Shown: positions 40,145-48,385 of the stretch, one piece after another
How the letters are laid out: every line of letters begins with the position of its first letter
Position numbering within the stretch: position 1 is the stretch's first letter
DNA from: Parafrankia sp041008525
GTDB taxonomy: Bacteria > Actinomycetota > Actinomycetes > Frankiales > Frankiaceae
Reading direction: 5' to 3'
Length of the DNA: 64,000 nucleotides
NCBI RefSeq assembly: GCF_041008525.1
Contig: NZ_JBFLUG010000001.1
Coordinates: forward strand, 62,001-126,000
The notes under the pieces: generated by a model
What the model saw: only the letters and a program-made list of their open reading frames with translations
Databases searched by the model: none
Told to the model about the DNA's origin: nothing
Translations under genes and position numbers: made by a program

Positions 40145-40408
40145 TCAGCCGAAGACCGCGATGACCGCCTTCGTCAGGCCGAAGTCGAGGCTGGCCACGA
40201 AGGCCGTCATGACCGTGACGAAGACAAGCACCACGACCACATAGGTGATCAGCTCGCTCCGACCCGGGTAGACAACCTTGCGAAGCTCCCCGATGACCTC
40301 GCGGACGAACTGACGAATCCTGCGGAGAATCGAGAACGGCGACCGACGACGGTCGGCCCGCGCGGACCGGTTGGCCCGCGGTGCCGCGTCACGTGTATCG
40401 GTCGCCAC
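40145..40408 (-). CDS. secE: Preprotein translocase subunit SecE
   Basis: SecE clamps the SecY channel. The 87 residues have a basic N-terminus, the amphipathic helix RQFVREVIGELRKVVYPGRSEL and one membrane segment (ITYVVVVLVFVTVMTAFVASLDFGL). This short single-span form is typical of actinobacteria. It is 32 bases downstream of tRNA-Trp and likely cotranscribed with it. Confidence 0.95.
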   Translation of the reverse strand: MATDTRDAAPRANRSARADRRRSPFSILRRIRQFVREVIGELRKVVYPGRSELITYVVVVLVFVTVMTAFVASLDFGLTKAVIAVFG

Positions 40409-40440
40409 TCAGCTCCACCCACTCGTTCGTCGGTCCAACG

Positions 40441-40513
40441 CAGGGGCGACAGGACTCGAACCTGCAACCGCCGGTTTTGGAGACCGGTGCTCTACCAATT
40501 GAGCCACGCCCCT
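40441..40513 (-). tRNA. tRNA-Trp (anticodon CCA)
   Basis: A full cloverleaf can be read on the minus strand: acceptor AGGGGCG/CGCCCCT, D arm GCTCAATTGGTAGAGC, anticodon loop CTCCAAA, T arm with GGTTCGAGTCC and discriminator G. CCA is not encoded. tRNA-Trp directly before secE is the typical actinobacterial arrangement. Confidence 0.96.
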
Positions 40514-40775
40514 TAGACGTACCCGGAGCCCTGACGGTTCCACTACTGAACACCTCCCGAACGGATCCTCCGAGGACGCCGCGCCACACTCCGCGCGCCG
40601 ATCCTCCCGGGACCATCGTTCCGCTGAGATGGGCCGTAAGCGGGGCCGACAGACCGAGCGGATCGAGCATACCCCTTCATGGCCGGGGAGCTCGCCGCAC
40701 GGTACTCCCGGACGTCCGCAGGTCGCCCCAGGACGGGCCGGACGGGCCAGCCCGTGGACGCTCTCCCGTGGCAGC

Positions 40776-41984
40776 ATGGCGACCATGAGCAGGATCTCCC
40801 ACCGCATCGCGGGCATCGCGCCATCCGCGACCCTAGCCGTCGACGCGACCGCCAAGGCGATGCGCGCCGCGGGCAGGGACGTGATCGGCTTCGGTGCTGG
40901 CGAGCCCGATTTCCCCACGCCCGAGCACATCGTCGCGGCCGCCGAGAAGGCGTGCCGCGAGCCGCGCATGCACCGCTACACCCCCGCCGCGGGCCTGCCC
41001 GAGCTGCGTGAGGCCGTCGCGGAGAAGACCAGACGCGATTCCGGTCTGGTCGTCGAGCCGAGCCAGGTCCTCATCACCAACGGCGGCAAGCAGGCGGTCT
41101 ACCAGGCGTTCGCGACACTGCTCGACCCCGGCGACGAGGTCATCCTGCCGGCGCCCTACTGGACGACCTACCCCGAGGCGATCCGGCTCGCCGGGGGTGT
41201 CCCCGTCGACGTCGTGACCGGCCCGGAATCCGGCTACCGGGTGACTGTCGAGCAGCTGGAAGCAGCCCGTACGCCCCGCACCAAGGTCCTTCTCTTCTGC
41301 TCACCGTCGAACCCCACTGGCGCCGTCCACACCCCGGAGGAGGTGCGGGCCATCGGCCGGTGGGCCGCCGAGGCCGGCGTCTGGGTCATCAGCGACGAGA
41401 TCTACGAGCACCTCGTCTACGGCGACGCCCGCTTCGCCTCGATGCCCGTCGAGGCCCCCGAGCTGGCGGACCGCTGGATCGTCGTCAACGGCGTGGCCAA
41501 GACGTACGCGATGACCGGCTGGCGGGTCGGTTGGCTGATCGCCCCGCTGGACGTCGTCAAGGCGGCCACCAACCTGCAGTCGCACGCCACCTCGAACGTC
41601 TCGAACGTCGCCCAGGCAGCGGCACTCGCCGCCGTCGCGGGCCCGCTCGACGCCGTCTACGAGATGCGCAAGGCGTTCGACCGCCGGCGGCAGACCATGC
41701 ACGGGCTGCTCGTCCAGATCCCCGGCGTGCAGTGCCCGCTGCCGGACGGGGCGTTCTATGCGTACCCCTCGCTGGAGGGCGTGATCGGCCGGACCCTGCG
41801 CGGGCGCACTCCGGCGACATCCGCCGATCTGTGCCAGCTCATCCTGGAGGAGGCCGGGGTCGCGATCGTCCCCGGTGAGGCCTTCGGCACTCCGCGTTTC
41901 GCCCGGTTGTCCTACGCGCTCGGGGACGACGACCTGGTCGAGGGTGTCCGGCGGCTCGCGGCCCTGCTGGCCGAGGCCTCCTGA
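40776..41984 (+). CDS. Pyridoxal-phosphate aminotransferase, class I (aspartate aminotransferase type)
   Basis: Probably transfers the amino group between aspartate and 2-oxoglutarate. The 402-residue protein has the fold-type I motifs: GAGEPDFPTP, the cofactor Lys242 in AKTYAMTGWRVGW, Asp207 and Tyr210 in ISDEIY, and Asn179 in SPSNPTG. Exact substrate within the Ib subgroup (Asp, aromatic, prephenate) is not certain. ATG at 40776 is used; ATG at 40785 is equally possible and neither has a clear ribosome site. It is convergent with hadB. Confidence 0.9.
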   Translation: MATMSRISHRIAGIAPSATLAVDATAKAMRAAGRDVIGFGAGEPDFPTPEHIVAAAEKACREPRMHRYTPAAGLPELREAVAEKTRRDSGLVVEPSQVLITNGGKQAVYQAFATLLDPGDEVILPAPYWTTYPEAIRLAGGVPVDVVTGPESGYRVTVEQLEAARTPRTKVLLFCSPSNPTGAVHTPEEVRAIGRWAAEAGVWVISDEIYEHLVYGDARFASMPVEAPELADRWIVVNGVAKTYAMTGWRVGWLIAPLDVVKAATNLQSHATSNVSNVAQAAALAAVAGPLDAVYEMRKAFDRRRQTMHGLLVQIPGVQCPLPDGAFYAYPSLEGVIGRTLRGRTPATSADLCQLILEEAGVAIVPGEAFGTPRFARLSYALGDDDLVEGVRRLAALLAEAS

Positions 41985-42006
41985 CCGACTACCCCCACCC
42001 GCACAC

Positions 42007-42037
42007 CGGGCCCCGCGGCGATCTGCCGCGGGGCCCG
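42007..42037. terminator. Bidirectional terminator between the aminotransferase and hadB
   Basis: A perfect 13-bp stem (CGGGCCCCGCGGC and complement) with a 5-base loop, 23 bases after the aminotransferase stop and 100 bases after hadB on the other strand. It could serve both convergent genes. Confidence 0.75.
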
Positions 42038-42138
42038 TGTCCGTTCAGTGGCTGGTTCGGGGCTCGGTGGCCGAGTCCTCGTGCGAACTCGTGCGCCGCC
42101 GGGAGTGGCCCGCCAAGGACGCCGGAGCGCGGCGGCGG

Positions 42139-42567
42139 TCAGCCGAGCTGGACGGTGGCCCGCGCCGCCATGAGTACCTTGGCACCCTGGTGGCGGACTG
42201 TGAGGTTCACCACCACCCGCCCGCCATCGAGCTTCTTCTCCACAATGCCCTGGACAGAGATCTCGGCGCCCTCGTCGTCGTCGGGCACGACGACCAGTGA
42301 GGAAAACTTCACGCCGTACTCGACGACCGCGCCGGGGTCGCCGGCCCAGTCGGTGACCAGGCGGCCGGCCGTGGCCATCGTCAGCATGCCGTGGGCGACA
42401 ACGCCGGGCAGCCCGGCCTCCCGCGCCGCACGCTCGTTCCAGTGAATTGGATTGAAATCGCCGGAAGCGCCGGCGTAGCGCACCAGATCGGACCGCCGCA
42501 GAGAAAAGGTCCGGTCACCGATCACGGTGCCGACATCGACGTCGTCATAGGTGATGGCGGGCGGCAT
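42139..42567 (-). CDS. hadB: MaoC-family dehydratase, HadB-like
   Basis: A 142-residue hot-dog protein with the hydratase motif ASGDFNPIHWNERAAREAGLPGVVAHGML, in which Asp and His are catalytic. By analogy to mycobacterial HadB it would dehydrate beta-hydroxyacyl-ACP as the catalytic partner of HadA. ATG at 42567 follows GGAG by 7 bases and is 21 bases after hadA. Organisms without mycolates also have this pair, so the acyl substrate is open. Confidence 0.85.
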   Translation of the reverse strand: MPPAITYDDVDVGTVIGDRTFSLRRSDLVRYAGASGDFNPIHWNERAAREAGLPGVVAHGMLTMATAGRLVTDWAGDPGAVVEYGVKFSSLVVVPDDDEGAEISVQGIVEKKLDGGRVVVNLTVRHQGAKVLMAARATVQLG

Positions 42568-42588
42568 TCCCAGCTCCGATCTGCCCGG

Positions 42589-43044
42589 TCACCGCGGCGG
42601 CGCCGTGCCGCGGGACACCAGACTGCACGTTCCCTCGGCGACGAGCTCCCCGCTCGTCGAGGTGAACTCGTAGGACGTCACCAGCAGCTCGTTACGGCCG
42701 ACGGAGCGGATCGACGCCAGCGTGGACCGCACCACCAGCTCGTCGCCGGCCACGACCGGCCGGTGCAGGGTGAAGCGCTGCTCGCCGTGCACCACGAGCG
42801 TGTAGTCCAGGCCCAGCGCCGGGTCGTCGGTGGGCAGGCCCAGGTTCCCGGGAATCGCGGTGACCAGAAAGGTCGGCGGCGCGGGCAGGTCGGCGTGGCC
42901 GGCCGCCTTGGCTGCCTCCACATCGTGGTACAGCGGGTTGTCGTCGCCGACCGCGCGGGCGAACTGGCGGATGTGCTCGCGGCCGATCTGGAACGGGACG
43001 TCGGAGGTGTAGCTACGACCGACGAAGTCCTGGTTCAGCGGCAC
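42589..43044 (-). CDS. hadA: FAS1-like MaoC dehydratase subunit, HadA-like
   Basis: A 151-residue non-catalytic hot-dog subunit expected to pair with HadB and hold the acyl chain. It begins MPLNQDFVGRSYTSDVPFQIGREHIRQFARAVGDDNPLYHD and contains APPTFLVTAIPG. The GTG at 43044 after GGAG is preferred; the open frame runs 41 codons further, but that part is Arg/Ser/Pro-rich and includes an imperfect repeat region. Confidence 0.85.
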   Translation of the reverse strand: MPLNQDFVGRSYTSDVPFQIGREHIRQFARAVGDDNPLYHDVEAAKAAGHADLPAPPTFLVTAIPGNLGLPTDDPALGLDYTLVVHGEQRFTLHRPVVAGDELVVRSTLASIRSVGRNELLVTSYEFTSTSGELVAEGTCSLVSRGTAPPR

Positions 43045-43104
43045 CGCGCGCTCCGATCTCGACCTGGCCCGGTCGGGCCCGGCCCGACTGGACGGTGACC
43101 CGGA

Positions 43105-43136
43105 CCGGCCACCGTCACACCCGGCCACCGTCACAC
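43105..43136. repeat. Two tandem copies of a 16-bp unit upstream of hadA
   Basis: CCGGCCACCGTCACAC occurs at 43105-43120 and 43121-43136 without mismatch, 60-90 bases before the hadA start, where a promoter would be expected. It could be an operator or a chance duplication. Confidence 0.6.
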
Positions 43137-43231
43137 CCGGCCGGTTCAGCACCTTACCGGGCAGCACCCTATCGGGAGTGGTGCCCGCCCGGCGGACAAA
43201 GCCCCGGGCAGCCGTCCGCGGGAATGACGAA

Positions 43232-43267
43232 ACCGGGTGGGTCGGTGTGATTCCGGACCCACCCGGT
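43232..43267 (-). terminator. Terminator after rpmG
   Basis: A perfect 12-bp stem (ACCGGGTGGGTC / GACCCACCCGGT) with a 12-base loop, about 100 bases beyond rpmG; minus-strand tail TTCGTCATTCC. It separates rpmG from hadA. The rest of the 326-base spacer has no visible gene. Confidence 0.7.
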
Positions 43268-43370
43268 GAACGTCAGAAGCAGACAACCGGAAAGCACGGC
43301 CTGCCTGGCGATGAAGGGCCTGGGGTGTGTGCTGCCGAGGCCCGGCCGGCGCGGTTACGTGCCCACGCGG

Positions 43371-43535
43371 TCAGCGGGTTTCGCGGTGCTCCGTGTGCGA
43401 ACGGCAGTTCGGGCAGAACTTGCGGAGTTCGAGACGGTCGGGGTCGTTCCGCCGGTTCTTCCGCGTGATGTAGTTGCGGTGCTTGCACACCTGGCACGCC
43501 AGTGTGATCTTGGGACGAACATCGGTGGCAGCCAC
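43371..43535 (-). CDS. rpmG: 50S ribosomal protein L33 (zinc-binding type)
   Basis: bL33, 54 residues, with Cys14, Cys17, Cys41 and Cys44 (CQVCKHRNYITRKNRRNDPDRLELRKFCPNC). GTG at 43535 gives MAATDVRPKI; the longer open frame upstream is not conserved. rpmG next to had genes and near tRNA-Trp/secE is the usual actinobacterial arrangement. Confidence 0.94.
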   Translation of the reverse strand: MAATDVRPKITLACQVCKHRNYITRKNRRNDPDRLELRKFCPNCRSHTEHRETR

Positions 43536-43630
43536 GGCGGGAGGCCTCTTCCTGTCTCGAATGCTTACAGACCAAAGGGGCCGCGACTCACCGGACCCCG
43601 CGGGGGTCACTACGGTGTGCCGCGACCCGA

Positions 43631-43707
43631 TGGTAGCGGTGGCCGGACTTGAACCGGCGACACAGCGATTATGAGCCGCTTGCTCTGCCAGACTGAGCTA
43701 CACCGCC
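43631..43707 (-). tRNA. tRNA-Met, elongator (anticodon CAT)
   Basis: Minus-strand cloverleaf with acceptor GGCGGTG/CACCGCT (G1-U72 wobble), anticodon loop CTCATAA, T loop TTCAAGT, discriminator A and encoded CCA (43631-43633). The ordinary G-containing first pair and short D loop point to the elongator species. Confidence 0.93.
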
Positions 43708-43802
43708 ATGACGGATCACCGGCGAGCGAGGACCCGAGAGACAGTATAAGCGGATGTACCACCCACTGCCGATCACGATCCCACCCGGCACCGGACCGCC
43801 CG

Positions 43803-43875
43803 AGCCCCTTTACGGAATCGAACCGTAGACCTTCTCCTTACCATGGAGACGCTCTGCCGACTGAGCTAAAGGGGC
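43803..43875 (-). tRNA. tRNA-Thr (anticodon GGT)
   Basis: Minus-strand cloverleaf: acceptor GCCCCTT/AAGGGGC, D arm GCTCAGTCGGCAGAGC, anticodon loop CATGGTA, T loop TTCGATT, discriminator T. CCA is not encoded. Followed 95 bases later by tRNA-Met and then rpmG, probably one transcript. Confidence 0.95.
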
Positions 43876-43890
43876 GTGTTCGCGGGACTC

Positions 43891-43896
43891 ACGTTA
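43891..43896 (-). promoter_or_regulatory. -10 candidate for the tRNA-Thr/tRNA-Met/rpmG unit
   Basis: TAACGT on the minus strand, preceded by TG, ends 15 bases before the tRNA-Thr 5' end. The -35 is not clear. Confidence 0.4.
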
Positions 43897-44260
43897 CACG
43901 ACGCCGACGGCATCGTGACGGGCACCCCCCCACCAAATTTCGCGACAGCCGACACGGCGCGACCATGGGCCGCGACCGCCCCGGGGCACCTGCCCACCGA
44001 CCCCAGCGTCCGGTGACGGCACCTGGTGACGAACCGCGACGGCCCACTCCGACTCATGGGCAACACGCAGTGATGGTTGGACCGGGCGAAGGCGTATCAA
44101 AGGCGCACCACAGTGGACTTCAGTGACGGCGGGGCCGACACGCACCCTCCGTTGATAGCTGTAAGTAATCACATGAGTGCCTAGCGTGTGGCCTGGCCAC
44201 AGACGCGCGCCCACCGGGTGCTACCGAAGCAGCCGCGCCGCCCAGCATCGAGGTTTGCTC
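43897..44260. other. Divergent intergenic region before the GH25 gene
   Basis: No gene seen. TTGATA followed by a locally AT-rich TGTAAGTAATCACATG stretch (about 44152-44175) is the most promoter-like segment for the plus strand. I looked for c-di-AMP riboswitch motifs, which control some actinobacterial cell-wall hydrolases, and did not see them. Confidence 0.45.
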
Positions 44261-45958
44261 ATGCCGCTCTCGCACCATGCCGCCCGAGACTCCGGATCCC
44301 CGGAGGCGGCACCCGTCGTCCTGCACGCCCAGCAGGCGGGACACCCCGCCGCGTCGCGGGCCCTACCTCCGCTGGCCGGAGTACCTGTCCCGGCCGGTGC
44401 CTCCCTGCCGGCGGGGACCTCCTTCGAGACGCTGCACGCCGCCTTCCACAGCCGACAGCAGACCCGGACAGCTCCGCCGCGCCTCGTACGTCCTGCCCCC
44501 GCCGCCACCCACGCCCGGCCGCAGTCCCCCAGCGGGGCTACCCGCGCCGCCGTCGACTCCTCGGTGGCGACGTGGCGGCTGCGCAACACGGGCCGGTTCT
44601 CCGCGCGCGTCCTGGGCGCGGCGACGGTCGCCGTCACCGCGGTCGCGCTGTCCGCGGGCACGGCGCAGGCCGTCGGCGAGCCGACCGCGGCCGGGCAGCC
44701 CACCCCGTCCACGCAGCCGGTCACGCCCGCCCCGCCCGCCCCGCCCGCTCCCGGCGCGGCAGCTTCGGCACCGGCTGACGGCGGACCGGACCGCATCCTG
44801 CTGGCCGAACCGTCCCCCGCCTGGCCGCGGGGCATCGACATCGCCTCCTGGCAGCACCCCGGATCGGCCCCGATCGACTGGAACGCGGTCAAGGGCTCCG
44901 GAGTGAGCTTCGCGATCGTGAAGGCGACGGAGGGCACCAACTACACCAACCCGTACTTCACCGGTGACCGCACCGCGGCCCGGCAGGCCGGCCTCACCGT
45001 GGGTGCCTACCACTACGCCCGCCCGGCGGCCCCGATCTCCACCGCCGTCGACCAGGCCCGGCACTTCCTGGCGGTGACCGGTCTCACCCGCATGTCGGGG
45101 CACCTGGCGCCGGTCCTCGACATCGAGACGACGGGCGGCCTGGACCCGGTGGCCCTCGCCGCCTGGACGCGGGCCTTCCTGGAGGAGGTCGAGTCCCAGA
45201 CCGGCCGCGCACCGATCATCTACACCTACCGGTCCTTCTGGACAGACCAGATGGCGGACACCCGCGACTTCGCGCACTACCCGTTCTGGTTCGCCCTCTA
45301 CAACAACGAGACCACGCCGGGATGGCTGCCCGGCGGCTGGCCCGGGTGGGCTATGTGGCAGTACACCTCCTCCGGGACCGTGCCAGGCATCAGCGGAAAC
45401 GTCGACATGAACGTCGCGTGCTGTTCGCCGGCCGAACTTGCCGGACTCGCGGACGGCACGCTCTCCGAGATCGACCGCCGCCTCGCCTCGGCCGGCCTCC
45501 TTCAGTACTCCCTGGGCGCGCCGACGGGTGTCGAGGTGCGGGCCGGCGGCGGCGGGCGCTGGCGGCCGTTCGCGAACGGCCTCATCTTCTGGTCCGTCGC
45601 GACCGGGCCGCGCGTGCTGCACGGGGAGGTGGCCAGGAAGTACCTGGAGCTGGGCGGCAGCAACGGTTTCCTGCAGCGCCCGCTGAGCGACGTCGAGTGG
45701 GCCACGGCACCCGGGACGCACCAGGCGATGTTCCAGGGCGGCTGGATCTACTGGCACCCGGCGACCGGCGCGCACGAGGTCCACGGCCTGATCCTGCGCC
45801 GTTACCTGGAGCTCGGCGGCTCGACGTCCGCGCTGGGTCTGCCGGTGACGGACGAGTACTCGGTACCGGGCGGGCGGGAGAGCGCCTTCCAGTTCGGCAC
45901 GCTGCGATGGACGGCCGCCACGAACGCGGTGACCCTCCTCCCCGCCGGGGCGCCCTGA
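44261..45958 (+). CDS. Secreted GH25 muramidase with LGFP repeats
   Basis: Expected to cleave MurNAc-GlcNAc bonds in peptidoglycan outside the cell. After a hydrophobic segment (about residues 117-132, ending in AQA) and a Pro/Ala linker comes the GH25 domain: GIDIASWQHPG, FAIVKATEGTNYTNPYF, AYHYARP, the catalytic LDIETTGG and GNVDMNV. The C-terminal 160 residues carry three LGFP-type repeats (LGAPTG, LQRPLSDV, LGLPVTDEY), a module linked to cell-envelope attachment. The called ATG has GAGG 7 bases upstream but puts about 115 residues before the hydrophobic segment; GTG at 44564 would give a normal signal peptide and 465 residues. Confidence 0.88.
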   Translation: MPLSHHAARDSGSPEAAPVVLHAQQAGHPAASRALPPLAGVPVPAGASLPAGTSFETLHAAFHSRQQTRTAPPRLVRPAPAATHARPQSPSGATRAAVDSSVATWRLRNTGRFSARVLGAATVAVTAVALSAGTAQAVGEPTAAGQPTPSTQPVTPAPPAPPAPGAAASAPADGGPDRILLAEPSPAWPRGIDIASWQHPGSAPIDWNAVKGSGVSFAIVKATEGTNYTNPYFTGDRTAARQAGLTVGAYHYARPAAPISTAVDQARHFLAVTGLTRMSGHLAPVLDIETTGGLDPVALAAWTRAFLEEVESQTGRAPIIYTYRSFWTDQMADTRDFAHYPFWFALYNNETTPGWLPGGWPGWAMWQYTSSGTVPGISGNVDMNVACCSPAELAGLADGTLSEIDRRLASAGLLQYSLGAPTGVEVRAGGGGRWRPFANGLIFWSVATGPRVLHGEVARKYLELGGSNGFLQRPLSDVEWATAPGTHQAMFQGGWIYWHPATGAHEVHGLILRRYLELGGSTSALGLPVTDEYSVPGGRESAFQFGTLRWTAATNAVTLLPAGAP

Positions 45959-46090
45959 GACCTCACCGGAGGCGCCCTGAGGCCTCGCCGGAGGGGAGTG
46001 ACATCGACTCACGGGGGGTATCTGGCCCGGGTGCGGCGGTGTGTGGCCGCTCGGCTACAAGCAGCGTTGCCGCGCAGCCGGGAGGATCAG

Positions 46091-46966
46091 ATGGTAGATC
46101 TGCGGCAGGCACGCAATACCGACGGATGGCTGCTCTTTGCCGCCGTCATCATGTTCATCGTCGGTTTCCACAACCTCATCTACGGCATAGCGGCACTGCG
46201 CGACTACATCGTGGTGGTCGACAACCTCTACTCCACCTCGACCGGCACCGGGGTGATCTACGCCAGCACCTCCTTCTGGGGCTGGCTGTGGATCGCGTTC
46301 GGCGTCGTCCAGATGGTCATCGCGGTCGGCATCGCGGCCGGCAACGAGCTCGCCCGCTGGGTCGGCATCGTGATCGCCGCGCTGAACGCGATCGGCCAGC
46401 TGGCCTTCCTCGCCGCGTTCCCGGTGTGGTCGGTCATCATCATCGCGATCGACATCCTGGTGATCTACGCGCTGGCCACCTACCAGACGCGGGGACGTCC
46501 GGGCGGCGCGGTCGAGCCCTACCCGGGTGACCGGCCCGGCGTGACGCGCGGCGCGTCGACGCGGTCGCGGACAGGCGCCTACGCGGGCAGCGCCACGGGG
46601 CCTGGCGGTGGCGGCATGCGCGCCGGCGGGGATGCCTCCGGCGCGGGCCGATCGGGGGACCCGGGCCGATCGGGGGACCCCGGCGACGACTTCTTCGAGC
46701 CGACCTCGGACCGACCGGGCTCTGCGGGCAGCCGGTCGGCCGGTGACCGCGCGGTCGGAAACACCGGTAGCACCGGGGACGACCGGGGAGTCGGTATGGC
46801 CGGCGACGCCGGTGGCCGCTTCCCCGCGGGAACGACCGACCCGAGCGCCGGAACGCGACGCCCCAAGTCCGGCTACCGGCCTGCGCCCGGGGGGACGGGC
46901 GGCACCGGGCCGGATTCCGGCTCCGGTCGCTGGAGCAACGAGCGCCCACCGCCCGCGGACCGCTAG
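46091..46966 (+). CDS. DUF7144-type four-helix membrane protein
   Basis: The first 140 residues contain four membrane segments (WLLFAAVIMFIVGFHNLIYGIAAL, FWGWLWIAFGVVQMVIAVGIAAG, WVGIVIAALNAIGQLAFLAAF, VWSVIIIAIDILVIYALATY) with the pattern of an actinobacterial family of unknown function. The remaining 150 residues are a Gly/Ser/Asp/Arg-rich disordered tail with a short RSGDPG repeat. ATG at 46091 is fixed by GGGAGG 5 bases upstream; the open frame before it is not conserved. No function can be assigned. Confidence 0.75.
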   Translation: MVDLRQARNTDGWLLFAAVIMFIVGFHNLIYGIAALRDYIVVVDNLYSTSTGTGVIYASTSFWGWLWIAFGVVQMVIAVGIAAGNELARWVGIVIAALNAIGQLAFLAAFPVWSVIIIAIDILVIYALATYQTRGRPGGAVEPYPGDRPGVTRGASTRSRTGAYAGSATGPGGGGMRAGGDASGAGRSGDPGRSGDPGDDFFEPTSDRPGSAGSRSAGDRAVGNTGSTGDDRGVGMAGDAGGRFPAGTTDPSAGTRRPKSGYRPAPGGTGGTGPDSGSGRWSNERPPPADR

Positions 46967-46979
46967 CAGGCCCCTGACC

Positions 46980-47019
46980 GCCGAGGCCGTCGCGGACCTG
47001 TCACCGCGGCGGCCTCGGC
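46980..47019. terminator. Bidirectional terminator overlapping the 3' end of the cyclotransferase-like gene
   Basis: A 16-bp stem with one G-T wobble (46980-46995 with 47004-47019) and an 8-base loop. It lies between two convergent genes, and the stop codon of the minus-strand gene (47001-47003) is inside the loop, so one arm is coding sequence. Confidence 0.7.
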
Positions 47020-47459
47020 ACGTCCACCTGCCGGCGCCACTCCAGGCAGTGGTCGATGAACCCGGCGAGGTGCTCGGCCTCGAAGACGGCGATGTCCCAG
47101 TCCCCCGTCTCCACCTCCGCCGGACTGCGCCACAGGTAGGCGACAGCCCGTCCGCCCTCGGCCAGCGGGACGTCCCGCGGTTCGTAGGGCTCACCTTCGA
47201 ACAGGTCGAGCAGCTCACGCTCCGCTCGGGTGAGACCGCGCAGGCAGGTCCCCGGGCACAGCACATCGGCGGCGGCCGGGACCAGGCCCGGGTAGCTCCG
47301 CCCCCGCAGTGCCGCGGCCCGCCACCCCGGGACCGCCCCGGAGGTCATGGCCGGACGCCGCCCGAGCAGCGCCTCGACAACCTCGGCGAAGCGCAGCGTT
47401 CCGTAGGCGAACAGCACCGGCTCCGCCAGCCCGCCGCCGTCCGGGGAGAGCGCGGGCAC
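47001..47459 (-). CDS. Gamma-glutamylcyclotransferase-like (AIG2) protein
   Basis: A 152-residue protein with the family signature FAYGTLRF near the N-terminus and the conserved LFEGEPYEPRDVPL...AVAYLW core. Members release 5-oxoproline from gamma-glutamyl compounds, but many AIG2-like proteins have unknown substrates. The GTG at 47459 is 2 bases after the pyrE stop, so it is probably translated together with pyrE. Confidence 0.78.
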   Translation of the reverse strand: MPALSPDGGGLAEPVLFAYGTLRFAEVVEALLGRRPAMTSGAVPGWRAAALRGRSYPGLVPAAADVLCPGTCLRGLTRAERELLDLFEGEPYEPRDVPLAEGGRAVAYLWRSPAEVETGDWDIAVFEAEHLAGFIDHCLEWRRQVDVPRPPR

Positions 47460-47461
47460 GG

Positions 47462-47989
47462 CTATCCCGCCGCGTCGAGGTCGACCCGGGTCAGCACCGG
47501 GCGCAGGGTCAGGCCGATGTCGGCCAGGCGCTCCCGTCCGCCCTCCTGCCGATCGATCACACACAGGACGTCCTCGACGACCGCACCCTCCTCCCGCAGC
47601 ACGCGGGTGGCGTCCAGGACGGCGCCGCCGCTGGTCACGACGTCCTCGACCAGGACAATGCGGCGACCTTCGACCACGCCACCCTCGGCGATCCGCCGGG
47701 TCCCGTACTCCTTCGCCTTCTTCCGGACGAACCGCGCCGGCAGGCCGGTCCGGGCCGAGAGCAGCGTCGCGAGCGGGACGCCGCCCAGCTCCAGGCCCGC
47801 CAGAAGATCCGTGCCGGGAGGCAGATGTACGGCCATCGCGGCCACGATGTCGGCGAGCAGGACGGGGTCGGCCTCGAAGAGGTACTTGTCGAAGTACTCC
47901 GTACTGGTGCGACCTGACCGCAACACGAAGGTGCCGGTCAGATGAGATGCCGCCCGGACACGGACGGCCAGTGTGTCGATGTCGGCCAC
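47462..47989 (-). CDS. pyrE: Orotate phosphoribosyltransferase
   Basis: Makes OMP from orotate and PRPP in pyrimidine synthesis. The 175-residue protein has the PRPP-binding motif IVLVEDVVTSGGAVL, the catalytic-loop region RKKAKEYGTRR and TGTFVLRSGRTSTEYFDKY. GTG at 47989 (ADIDTLAVRVRAASHL) is preferred over an ATG 33 codons upstream that adds Arg/Gly-rich sequence. No other pyr genes are near. Confidence 0.93.
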   Translation of the reverse strand: MADIDTLAVRVRAASHLTGTFVLRSGRTSTEYFDKYLFEADPVLLADIVAAMAVHLPPGTDLLAGLELGGVPLATLLSARTGLPARFVRKKAKEYGTRRIAEGGVVEGRRIVLVEDVVTSGGAVLDATRVLREEGAVVEDVLCVIDRQEGGRERLADIGLTLRPVLTRVDLDAAG

Positions 47990-48103
47990 ACCGACCGACT
48001 CTACGGGCCGGCCGTCCCTGGTTCCCCGGGCCGGCCGGCTCCGCAGGTTCGGACCGCCGGCACGCATACCGCGCGAACCTGCGGGCATGACGACCGCCGG
48101 ACA

Positions 48104-48142
48104 TGACGAAGGCCCGGAGAGAAATCTTCCGGGCCTTCGTCA
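48104..48142 (-). terminator. Terminator of the tRNA-Tyr transcript
   Basis: A 15-bp perfect stem (TGACGAAGGCCCGGA and complement) with a 9-base loop, 28 bases beyond the tRNA 3' end and 115 bases before pyrE. No T-tract. Confidence 0.7.
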
Positions 48143-48169
48143 GACGCGTGTCCCCCGGACGAACCGGGG

Positions 48170-48254
48170 TGGTGGCAGGTGATGGATTCGAACCATCGTA
48201 GGCTCAGCCGACGGTTTTACAGACCGCTCCCTTTGGCCGCTCGGGCAACCTGCC
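48170..48254 (-). tRNA. tRNA-Tyr (anticodon GTA)
   Basis: An 85-base class II tRNA on the minus strand: acceptor GGCAGGT/ACCTGCC, anticodon loop CTGTAAA, a long variable arm, T loop TTCGAAT, discriminator A and encoded CCA (48170-48172). Confidence 0.95.
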
Positions 48255-48385
48255 GTGTTCGGCAAGCATACCGGTTACCCGGAGCAGTACGACGGGAGGG
48301 GCCCCCGAACATCCCGGCCGATGCCCGAACCACGTCTCGGTGCGCCAGGCCGCACCGAGCGACCCGACCCAGGAGGTCCGTGCCC

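Noticed and set aside
43897..44260. Possible c-di-AMP (ydaO-type) riboswitch before the muramidase gene.
   Set aside because: I could not find the conserved motifs of the class on the plus strand, only a short AT-rich promoter-like segment.
44363..46012. A minus-strand frame of about 550 codons opposite the GH25 gene.
   Set aside because: The plus strand has clear GH25 and LGFP motifs; the opposite frame is Arg/Gly-rich without structure.
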